From: an uncultured Erysipelotrichaceae bacterium
GTDB taxonomy: Bacteria; Bacillota_I; Bacilli_A; Erysipelotrichales; Erysipelotrichaceae
Assembly (NCBI GenBank): GCA_949289855.1
Contig: CASEPS010000006.1
Coordinates: forward strand, 1-61,559
DNA length: 61,559 bases
Direction: 5' to 3'
Below, piece by piece: positions 25,056 through 33,648 of this stretch. The translations under genes and the position numbers were made by a program. Every line of letters starts with the position of its first letter. Within the stretch, counting starts at the first letter, position 1. A model generated the notes under the pieces. The model was not told where the DNA came from. It ran no database searches and was given only the letters and a program-made list of their open reading frames with translations.

Positions 25056-26147
25056 TTATTTCTCAATAAAACCAAACAGGAATCTTGGCTTGATCCAGTC
25101 AAGAAGAATATGTTCTTCCTCTGGGATTCTGCCCACAAGATTGTACTGGGCGGAAAGTTCCATATCCTTGAGAACAATCCACACCTCACCACGATAATGT
25201 TCAAGGTTATCATTAACGATAACAACATCACCACGATGTGCCATCTTGTCAGCACGCTGTCTGACCGGAATTGGCTTGCCCTTGAAGACAACACGTGGAG
25301 AAGAACTTCTCACGATGAGATCATTGCAGTCATCACGGGAAGAGTGCTTGTCCCAGAGAACAATTTCCTTTTCAAGATCTGTAATATCCTTTTCAAATTC
25401 CACTTTGACATTGATCTTGGAAAGATCAGTCTTGGCAAGAGCTTCAAGTTCTTCATCATCCGCAAAGCAGTTGCCGATCAGGATATCCTGGCAGAGATTC
25501 ATCGCATTGAGATGTCTTGCCTGCAGATCAATTGGAAGGCCTCTGTGCATTTCAATGGTTGGAAGACCATCAAATACAGGCCAAGGACCGAATGTATTCT
25601 TTGCATTGCTGGACACAAAGCTTGCTACGCGAAGTCCTGTCTTCTTATAAGCAGATGTCAGCTCGATGTATCTGTCAAGGCCCATACCTGTATGGCGCTG
25701 TGGGAAGAAGTTGGAGCACATGCACATGTTTTCTTCTTCAGCACCGCATCTGACAAGATTTGGAATATCAATGGTACCAGACGCATTGTATTCAATCTTG
25801 ATGCCATATGGATTATGGGTGATGGCAATATCTTCTGTTTCACCAAAGTGACCATCCAGTCTGATGATATCAAGGCCAATCTCCTTAAATACGCTGAGAT
25901 CATATGGTGTAGCACCGAGGCGTTCAAATACCTCCGGGTTTGTATCTGCACTGATGATCATACCTGCTTCATGGCATACAGAGCAGAGCTCACTGAAGTT
26001 TTTGACCACTTCATCCTTGTCTTCTGTGACGCTCAGGAAACATGTAAATACTCTTTTGAAGCCGAGTTTTCCTGCCTTGCGGATATATTCATATGTTTTT
26101 TCTTTTGTTGTATGTTCCGGATAAACGGAAATGCCTAACTGTTTCAT
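25056..26147 (-). CDS. MupG-family (DUF871) 6-phospho-N-acetylmuramidase homologue
   Basis: A 363-residue TIM-barrel protein with a C-terminal cyclophilin-like domain. MupG cleaves MurNAc-6-phosphate-GlcNAc, the product of PTS uptake of a wall disaccharide. Matching features are MKQLGISVYPEHTT at the start, a barrel with RVFTCFLS, DTNPEVF, LDIIRLDGHFG, EYNASGT and NFFPQRHTGM, and the C-terminal KPIPVRQRADKMAHRGDVVIVND region. Aspartate residues in the DTNPEV and RLDG loops are candidate catalytic acids. The gene lies 7 bp after a GH1 6-phospho-beta-glucosidase, which supports a role in phosphodisaccharide breakdown. The exact substrate is not shown by the sequence. Confidence 0.88.
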   Translation of the reverse strand: MKQLGISVYPEHTTKEKTYEYIRKAGKLGFKRVFTCFLSVTEDKDEVVKNFSELCSVCHEAGMIISADTNPEVFERLGATPYDLSVFKEIGLDIIRLDGHFGETEDIAITHNPYGIKIEYNASGTIDIPNLVRCGAEEENMCMCSNFFPQRHTGMGLDRYIELTSAYKKTGLRVASFVSSNAKNTFGPWPVFDGLPTIEMHRGLPIDLQARHLNAMNLCQDILIGNCFADDEELEALAKTDLSKINVKVEFEKDITDLEKEIVLWDKHSSRDDCNDLIVRSSSPRVVFKGKPIPVRQRADKMAHRGDVVIVNDNLEHYRGEVWIVLKDMELSAQYNLVGRIPEEEHILLDWIKPRFLFGFIEK

Positions 26148-26154
26148 CTTTACC

Positions 26155-27654
<1,500 letters not shown>

Positions 27655-27681
27655 TCATATAGTCCATTTGTCCACTGCCAT

Positions 27682-27786
27682 TCACAAAAGAAAAGCCATC
27701 AGAAAACAGATGGCAATAAAACTACCACAAAAGTGGCATGACAAGTCTGACGTGTAAATGCGTTGCACGAAAAATGAACCATACAT
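27682..27786 (-). CDS. possible 34-residue leader peptide upstream of GH1
   Basis: A 34-codon frame (MYGSFFVQRIYTSDL..., ending in a hydrophobic stretch) begins with a strong ribosome-binding site, AAGGAG 5 nt before ATG, about 13 nt downstream of a sigma-A -10 box. Its last third overlaps an intrinsic terminator hairpin and its stop lies in the T-tract. Translation would cover or expose the hairpin, a layout used by transcription attenuators. It could also be chance, since no family is recognised. Confidence 0.4.
   Translation of the reverse strand: MYGSFFVQRIYTSDLSCHFCGSFIAICFLMAFLL
27687..27714 (-). terminator. attenuator-like terminator in GH1 leader
   Basis: Stem GCCATC/GATGGC (27695-27700, 27709-27714), followed on the minus strand by TTTTCTTTTG, 51 bp before the GH1 start and downstream of its promoter. 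Because a separate terminator already ends fakA, this one most likely regulates GH1. Confidence 0.65.
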
Positions 27787-27799
27787 TCTCCTTGTTATC

Positions 27800-27828
27800 A
27801 TCATAAAGCAGATCATGGGCAACGTCAA
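27800..27828 (-). promoter_or_regulatory. promoter of the GH1-MupG unit
   Basis: Minus strand: TTGACG (27828-27823), 17-bp spacer, TATGAT (27805-27800). Confidence 0.7.
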
Positions 27829-27867
27829 TGAAGGAAGCGTAACACGGCATAATATTCCATGTGCGCA

Positions 27868-27896
27868 AAAAGAAAGAAAGGACGGTTGTCCTTTCT
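27868..27896 (-). terminator. terminator of the murG-fakA operon
   Basis: Perfect 9-bp stem AGAAAGGAC/GTCCTTTCT (27875-27883, 27888-27896), T-rich tail on the minus strand, 8 bp past fakA. Confidence 0.85.
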
Positions 27897-27903
27897 CACA
27901 TCG

Positions 27904-29511
27904 TTATTCTACGCCAATGATGAAGCAATATACCGGTTGACCACCATCTTCGACATCTACATCGACATCATAGTGGGCGGTGATATATTCTGCCACTTTC
28001 TGGCATTCTTCTTCTGTCGCATCCTCACCGCGGATCAATGTGACAATCTCCGCATTGCTGTCGCACATCTCATCCACAAGTGCACATGCTGCCTTGACCT
28101 TGTCAGGATTTGTCAGGCGGATATCCTTGTCAAAGATACCCATGTAATCACCAGCATGAATAGCAAGATCATTGAATGTTGTATCCTTGATCGCATAGGT
28201 GACCTGACCTGTCTTGACATTGGCAACAGCTTCCTTCATCGCTTCGGTATTTTCTTCTACCGCAGCATCCGGATTGAAGGAAATACATGCGCTGAGACCC
28301 TGCGGAATGCTCTTTGTTTCAAGCACGATGATGTCCTTGTCTTTTGTCACCGCAGCTGCCTGGTTGGCTGCCATGATGATGTTGGAGTTATTTGGCAATA
28401 CATAGATATGTTTTGCATTGATCTGTCTGATAGCGCTGCAGATATCCTCTGTGGAAGGATTCATTGTCTGACCACCGCTTACCACAACATCAGCACGGTA
28501 TTCGGTGAACAGCTTGCGCAGTCCATCACCTGCCGCAACGGTAATAATGCCATATTCCTTTTCTTCTTTTGGTGCTTCTTCTTCAATGATAGAAGGAGAA
28601 AGTTCACCCTTAAAGTTTTCAATCTGCACTTTTTCAAACTCACCATAACGCTCCGCAAGTGTCAGTACACGACCTGGTGTAATGGTATTGATATGCAGTT
28701 TGACAACATCTTCATTGACAACAAGTGTGATGTTGTTGCCGATCTTTTCAAGGGCATTGTAGAACTCTTCTTTGCGGAAGAAGTTTCTGTTGCCAGCAGG
28801 TATGCGCATGATGAATTCTGTCGCATAACCGGAAGCCTTCTCATTCTTTTCCGCTTCAAGCTTTTCCTTTTCACCCAATGGCTGAATTGGTGCACCTTCA
28901 AGATAAGCCCTGAAGCCATCGAAGATAACGCAAAGACCACTGCCACCGGAGTCTACTACATGTGCTTCTTTGAGCACCGGCAGCAAATCTGGCGTTCTGT
29001 CAAGGGAATCCTTTGCTTCCTTGCAGAGAATATCCACATATTCATTCAATGTAGCATCCGGGTGATCCTTGACATAGAAATCCGCCATTTCACTTGCTTC
29101 GCGGATGACGGTCAGGATTGTTCCTTCAACCGGTCTCATGACGGCTTTGTAAGCCATCTGGGCACCTTTGAACATCGCCTCAGAGAATTCCGCAACACTC
29201 ACCTGGTCCTTGTCCTTGACTGCCTTTGAGAAGCCACGGAAAATCTGGGAAAGGATGACACCGGAATTACCACGGGCACCCATGAGAAGTCCTCTGCTGA
29301 AAGTTTTGGCAACAACCGACAAAACATCACTGCCGCTCTTTCTGACTTCGTTGATACCATTTGTAAATGTCAGGGACATATTTGTACCGGTATCACCATC
29401 CGGTACCGGGAAGACGTTCTTTGCATCGACTTCCTTCTTCTGGTTGTTCAGATTGTTACATCCGCTTTCCAGCATTTCTTTCAGTAATTTGCCATTGATC
29501 ATTTCCATCAT
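27904..29511 (-). CDS. fakA: fatty acid kinase catalytic subunit FakA (DAK2 domain, YloV)
   Basis: A 535-residue protein with an N-terminal DhaK-L/DAK2 ATP-binding domain (VFPVPDGDTGTNMSLTF, the DGDTG metal site near residue 40; LLMGARGNSGVILSQIFRGF) and the long C-terminal FakA domain. FakA phosphorylates exogenous fatty acids held by a DegV-type FakB partner, which is not seen in this window. It follows an Asp23/Gls24-like gene, the conserved yloU-yloV order. Several in-frame start codons follow GGAGG; the ATG at 29511 has the best spacing. Last gene of the operon, with a terminator. Confidence 0.92.
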   Translation of the reverse strand: MMEMINGKLLKEMLESGCNNLNNQKKEVDAKNVFPVPDGDTGTNMSLTFTNGINEVRKSGSDVLSVVAKTFSRGLLMGARGNSGVILSQIFRGFSKAVKDKDQVSVAEFSEAMFKGAQMAYKAVMRPVEGTILTVIREASEMADFYVKDHPDATLNEYVDILCKEAKDSLDRTPDLLPVLKEAHVVDSGGSGLCVIFDGFRAYLEGAPIQPLGEKEKLEAEKNEKASGYATEFIMRIPAGNRNFFRKEEFYNALEKIGNNITLVVNEDVVKLHINTITPGRVLTLAERYGEFEKVQIENFKGELSPSIIEEEAPKEEKEYGIITVAAGDGLRKLFTEYRADVVVSGGQTMNPSTEDICSAIRQINAKHIYVLPNNSNIIMAANQAAAVTKDKDIIVLETKSIPQGLSACISFNPDAAVEENTEAMKEAVANVKTGQVTYAIKDTTFNDLAIHAGDYMGIFDKDIRLTNPDKVKAACALVDEMCDSNAEIVTLIRGEDATEEECQKVAEYITAHYDVDVDVEDGGQPVYCFIIGVE

Positions 29512-29523
29512 CATCAACCTCCG

Positions 29524-29883
29524 TCAACCAATCACGCGAACACCCTGCACAAAGACATTCACGGATGCAATATGAACGGACAATGTGTTCTCCAACGTAT
29601 ATTTGACTTTCTTCTGTGCTTCTCTTACCGCTTCAGAAATCTTGACGCCAAAACTGACAATAATATACAGGTCAACTTCAAGACCCTTCTCTGTCTTTTT
29701 GACGACAACGCCTCTGGCATAGTTTTCCTTCTTGAGAAGTTCAGCCCAGCCATCGCGCAAAACCTGTCTGCTGGCCATGCCGACTACACCATAGCTCTCA
29801 GTGATAACACCACCGGCCAGAGATGCCACTGCATCTTCTGATACCAGGATACTGCCGTAGTTCGTCTTCTTTTCTACTGTCAT
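29524..29883 (-). CDS. Asp23/Gls24-family envelope stress protein (YloU)
   Basis: A 119-residue protein of the Asp23/Gls24 family (SILVSEDAVASLAGGVITESYGVVGMASRQ, then GLEVDLYIIVSFGVKISEAVREAQKKVKYTLENTLSVHIASVNVFVQGVRV). Members are abundant membrane-associated proteins linked to alkaline and envelope stress. This lineage is nearly always encoded directly before fakA/yloV, suggesting a functional link with fatty-acid metabolism. GGAG precedes the ATG. Confidence 0.92.
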   Translation of the reverse strand: MTVEKKTNYGSILVSEDAVASLAGGVITESYGVVGMASRQVLRDGWAELLKKENYARGVVVKKTEKGLEVDLYIIVSFGVKISEAVREAQKKVKYTLENTLSVHIASVNVFVQGVRVIG

Positions 29884-29941
29884 GGGTTAACTCCTTTAAC
29901 ATGTTAATATTACAACAATTTCATGAATTTTTCGATAAATC

Positions 29942-30976
29942 TTATGATTCCGCAGGAATGACAAGGGAACCCGTCGCATAATAGCCTGCTTCATAATGGA
30001 CAAGGAAGTCTCCATCCCTGACCTCATTTCCCTTTTCATCGATCGGAATGGCGATCTTGTTGCCTGCACTATCCAGGGCATCATTGCCCGCAGCATCGCT
30101 GTAATAGTGCTTTACCACCTTCTCACCATTTTCATTGAGTATATAGTTGCCCGACGCATCCGTCCAGTATTCCTCTTCAACGATATTCCATGGACAGGTC
30201 TGGGAACTGACCTTCCCTTCGCTTTCCAGACTAAACAGACACTTGCTCTTATCTGCCTGCAAAGCATATACCTCATTGTAGCTGTTGATATTCTGCATCG
30301 TATAATAACCGCCAATGAAGTAGCCCCCTGTCCTCATCAGCACAAGAATTGCCTCGGGATCATAGGACAAAGGATATTCCCTGATTTCCGCAATATCTTC
30401 GATCACTTCCTGGTCAACGTTCTGAAATGCGGACACAAGCTTTGCAAGCTTTTGTTCATCCTCAAAACCGGTAATGAGCGGTATCATCGCAACAAGATCA
30501 AGATATGCACTCTCTAAGGCAATGACACTGCCATCCTTCAATACCACTTCCGGCTTATCAATATAGCGGTACCCGATCATTTCGCTTTCTGTCACCGCAA
30601 TAGAAACCGTCTGGTCATCATTCATCGTAACTTCTGCTGTTTCGATCAGCGGATTGCTTTCAAGCCTGTTTCTCACAAGAGAAGGAATGGTGAGATAGAA
30701 GCGGTCATTTTCACTGATTGCGGCGGTATCAAGAATATATTGTTCGCTGAGAAAATGCGAACCTGTGATGCGTATCGCCTGGATATGGCTGATGGGCAAA
30801 ACAAAATAGACAATTACCACACAGAGCACTGCAACAAGTACGGCCCTGATGGCGATGCGGTTCTGGTGCGAGCGGAACAGCTTTTCATCCATTCTGCGCC
30901 GGCGGTTATCCAATATCCGCTCCACATGGTCATAAGAGATTTCTTCAAGATTTTCGGTCTCAAATTCGTTATCCAT
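29942..30976 (-). CDS. divIB: cell division protein DivIB/FtsQ
   Basis: A 344-residue bitopic protein with a cytoplasmic N-terminus of about 45 residues rich in acidic and basic residues (DHVERILDNRRRRMDEKLFRSHQ), one membrane helix (AIRAVLVAVLCVVIVYFVLPI), a POTRA domain (IQAIRITGSHFLSEQYILDTAAI) and a beta domain. It joins FtsL/DivIC and links the divisome to septal wall synthesis. The C-terminal tail is unusually long and repeats short Asp/Asn-Gly rich segments (WTDASGNYILNENGEKVV, SDAAGNDALDSAGNKIAI). The murB stop and divIB start overlap as TGATG. Confidence 0.9.
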   Translation of the reverse strand: MDNEFETENLEEISYDHVERILDNRRRRMDEKLFRSHQNRIAIRAVLVAVLCVVIVYFVLPISHIQAIRITGSHFLSEQYILDTAAISENDRFYLTIPSLVRNRLESNPLIETAEVTMNDDQTVSIAVTESEMIGYRYIDKPEVVLKDGSVIALESAYLDLVAMIPLITGFEDEQKLAKLVSAFQNVDQEVIEDIAEIREYPLSYDPEAILVLMRTGGYFIGGYYTMQNINSYNEVYALQADKSKCLFSLESEGKVSSQTCPWNIVEEEYWTDASGNYILNENGEKVVKHYYSDAAGNDALDSAGNKIAIPIDEKGNEVRDGDFLVHYEAGYYATGSLVIPAES

Positions 30977-31872
30977 CACCAGTTGAATTTCTCCATCTCC
31001 GTTTCAAGTCTGATGCCATATTTTTCAAAAACCTTGTCCTGAATTTCTTCAACAAGCTTCATATAATCTGCCGCATCCGCATTGCCGACATTCAAAATAA
31101 AGTTACAATGCTTTTCAGAAACGCGGGCACCACCAACTTGTCTGCCACGGTAACCGATACCATCGATCAATGCCCAGGCATTCTCATTTTCCGGATTGCG
31201 GAACACCGAACCACAGCTTGGTTTGTCGAGTGGCTGGGAAGCCATGCGGCGCTCCCGCCTGTTTTCCATCAGAGCTGAGATATCTTCCGGATTCGCCCTG
31301 GTGAGTTTCATCACTGCCGCAAGGATAATCCAGTCCGTATGTTTCTGGAAGAAACTTGTCCGATAGGAAAATGCACATTCATCAACCGATATCCATTCCA
31401 CCTTGCGGTCATGGTATACACATACCTCTTCGACAATATCCTTCATTGAAGAACGATAGGCACCAGCATTCATAAACAATGCACCACCTAAAGTACCAGG
31501 AATGCCTGAAGCAAATTCAAGACCAGACAAGCCGTTTTTCATCGCCTCAATGGATAAAGCAATAATCGAACAGCCAGCCTCCGCCACCATCCGGGTACCA
31601 TCCACATAGGAATCGTTGAAATAGCGGTCAAGTTTGATGACAGCACCTTCATAATCCCTGTCCGAACAGAGCAGGTCACTGCCTTTACCAACAAACTTGT
31701 ACGGAATGTTATTTGTTTCCAATATACCAATCACACTATCGAGAGCAATGATATCCTTTGGATAGACTGTATATCTGACTTTTCCGCCAATCCGCAATGT
31801 TGTCAGGTCTTTAAATGATCTGTCTGTTTCCACTGGCGCAAAAGCCATCAATTGCTGCAAAACTTCATTCAT
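30976..31872 (-). CDS. murB: UDP-N-acetylenolpyruvoylglucosamine reductase
   Basis: FAD enzyme that reduces UDP-GlcNAc-enolpyruvate to UDP-MurNAc. 298 residues of the short type II class. FAD-binding motif KFVGKGSDLLCSD and GIPGTLGGALFMNAGAY, YRTSFFQ (type II signature region), and the active-site serine in CGSVFRNPE. The ATG at 31872 forms an ATGA overlap with the murG stop and has AGGAG 8 nt upstream. Operon murG-murB-divIB. Confidence 0.97.
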   Translation of the reverse strand: MNEVLQQLMAFAPVETDRSFKDLTTLRIGGKVRYTVYPKDIIALDSVIGILETNNIPYKFVGKGSDLLCSDRDYEGAVIKLDRYFNDSYVDGTRMVAEAGCSIIALSIEAMKNGLSGLEFASGIPGTLGGALFMNAGAYRSSMKDIVEEVCVYHDRKVEWISVDECAFSYRTSFFQKHTDWIILAAVMKLTRANPEDISALMENRRERRMASQPLDKPSCGSVFRNPENENAWALIDGIGYRGRQVGGARVSEKHCNFILNVGNADAADYMKLVEEIQDKVFEKYGIRLETEMEKFNW

Positions 31873-32945
31873 GCACATAACTCCTCAATCCATTGTATCA
31901 TCGCATATGCCGCATCTGCCCGGCCGGTCTTCTTTGCGTTTTCACGCATCATCGCAAGTCTTTCAGGATCATTCATCAGACTGTTGACCGTATCAGAAAG
32001 CCCTTGTGCCGTCAGATCTTTTTCTTCAATCATCACTGCCGCCCCTTCATCCACAAGTGCTTTGGCATTGTAATATTGGTGATTGTTGGCAACATGGGGG
32101 CTCGGTATCACAACCGCAGCTGTTCCAATTGCTGTCAGTTCGGCAAGGGTTGTCGCACCCGCTCTGACGATGGCTAGCGCACATCCCTTGAGCATCTGCT
32201 TGCCATCCACAAATGGCACGATACGTATATTTTCATCACTCTTATACGTATATGTATAATCATTCGCCTTGCCCGCAGCAATCAGAACCTGATAGTTCTC
32301 ATCAAACAATGAGCAGGCTTCATCAATCACCTTTGAAACGGTTTCTGAACCAAGTGACCCCATCATGCATACTGCAAATGGTTTTGATGGATCAATGCCA
32401 TACGACGTTGCAACAGATGGATCATAGACCACTTCACTGGCAAGGGTAGCTTCCGGGTTTCCTGTCAAACGCATGCGGTCTTTATCTTCCGCCATCTGTT
32501 CCATGTTGTTTTCATAGCTGATGGCTATTGCATCTGCCATGCGGGCCAGATACCTGTTCGCCTTGCCGGCATAGGAATTCTGTTCATGCAGCATGATATG
32601 AATACCCATCTTCTTTGCTGCACGCACAACCGGTACACTGATATAATTGCCAAAGGCAACAACAATATCCGGTTTCTCCTTCTTCAAAACAGACTTTGCA
32701 TACCGCTCAGCTTCCATAAGGGAAACAAGCGATTTTATCTTGGCCATGATGCCGCTTGTCATACCGGACATCTTTGCCCCATAAAAACGATAACCGTGTT
32801 CGGGAATCATTTCTGCTTCCATGCGGTTGCTGGAACCCCAGAACACAATTTCCCAGTCACTTTTCTCTTTGCGGATAATTTCCGCAAGAGCAAGGGCTGG
32901 ATATATATGACCGCCGGTACCACCGGTTGCGATCAGTACTTTCAT
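31869..32945 (-). CDS. murG: MurG, lipid II-forming GlcNAc transferase
   Basis: Transfers GlcNAc to lipid I on the inner face of the membrane. The product is 358 residues, a GT28 fold: N-terminal ATGGTGGHIYPALALAE glycine loop, membrane-facing hydrophobic patch, HEQNSYAGKANRYLA, and C-terminal UDP-GlcNAc site (GSLGSETVSKV, VRAGATTLAELTAIGTAAVVIPSPHVANNHQYYNA). GGAGG 7 nt before the ATG at 32945 fixes the start. First gene of the murG-murB-divIB-asp23-fakA run; TGATAGAAT about 50 bp upstream is a possible extended -10 box. Confidence 0.97.
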   Translation of the reverse strand: MKVLIATGGTGGHIYPALALAEIIRKEKSDWEIVFWGSSNRMEAEMIPEHGYRFYGAKMSGMTSGIMAKIKSLVSLMEAERYAKSVLKKEKPDIVVAFGNYISVPVVRAAKKMGIHIMLHEQNSYAGKANRYLARMADAIAISYENNMEQMAEDKDRMRLTGNPEATLASEVVYDPSVATSYGIDPSKPFAVCMMGSLGSETVSKVIDEACSLFDENYQVLIAAGKANDYTYTYKSDENIRIVPFVDGKQMLKGCALAIVRAGATTLAELTAIGTAAVVIPSPHVANNHQYYNAKALVDEGAAVMIEEKDLTAQGLSDTVNSLMNDPERLAMMRENAKKTGRADAAYAMIQWIEELCA

Positions 32946-33027
32946 AAAACTGCCTCCAGATATATGCACAACTGTACATATATTGTAAATTCTATCACAT
33001 AGAGATTTTACAAAAAAGCGTGATATG

Positions 33028-33059
33028 CAAAAAGCAGACCGCATTTTACTGCGATCTGC
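33028..33059 (-). terminator. terminator of lon-engB
   Basis: Stem GCAGAcCGCA/TGCGaTCTGC (33034-33043, 33050-33059), TTTTT on the minus strand. The engB stop follows directly upstream. Confidence 0.85.
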
Positions 33060-33065
33060 CCTGTT

Positions 33066-33647
33066 TTATGCGATTTGTTCATCAATTTTTGCCCAGATAT
33101 CATCCATTCCCGTCTTCTTTAGAGAAGAACATGGAACGATGACATGCTCAGGCAGTTCAAGAACTGACGCAATCTTTCTGCGGTTGAGAACGAGCTCAGA
33201 ACGGGTCAGTTTGTCGGTCTTTGTCATTGCCACAATGATGGCAAGATGACTTGCTTTGGCATAATCCACCATGGCAATATCATCCTCATTTGGCACCCTT
33301 CTTCCATCTGCTACAAGCACCATCGCCCTGAGCTGTTTGCGCAGGCGGAAGTATGGATCGATAATCCGGCTGAACTCACGGGCACTGCCCTGGTTGTTTT
33401 TGGCATACCCATAACCTGGCGCATCGGTGAAGATCACCCTGCCATCGATTTCAAAGAAGTTCAGCAGCCTTGTCTTACCTGGTGTCTTGCCAGAATAGGC
33501 AAGGTTTTTGCGGTTGACCAGACTGTTGATCAGAGAACTTTTGCCGGCATTGGAACGGCCCGCAAAGATGATTTCCGGAAGTGTGCCCTCCGGCCACTGG
33601 GAAGGCTGCACACCAGAAATCAGAAACTTCGCTTCATGGTACTGCAT
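33066..33647 (-). CDS. engB: ribosome-biogenesis GTPase EngB/YsxC
   Basis: A 193-residue GTPase needed for late 50S assembly. G1 FAGRSNAGKSSLI, G3 FTDAPGYGYA, G4 MTKTDK and G5 CSSLK are visible. The ATG at 33647 lies 1 bp after the lon stop; a TTG at 33659 would overlap lon. lon followed by ysxC is the order in Bacillus too. Ends at a strong terminator. Confidence 0.96.
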   Translation of the reverse strand: MQYHEAKFLISGVQPSQWPEGTLPEIIFAGRSNAGKSSLINSLVNRKNLAYSGKTPGKTRLLNFFEIDGRVIFTDAPGYGYAKNNQGSAREFSRIIDPYFRLRKQLRAMVLVADGRRVPNEDDIAMVDYAKASHLAIIVAMTKTDKLTRSELVLNRRKIASVLELPEHVIVPCSSLKKTGMDDIWAKIDEQIA

Positions 33648-33648
33648 A

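Noticed and set aside
25110-26138. 342-codon open frame antisense to the MupG gene
   Set aside because: A shadow of the MupG reading frame; no start signal or domain.
27859-29229. 456-codon open frame antisense to fakA
   Set aside because: No recognisable motif, biased composition, and it fully overlaps fakA and its terminator.
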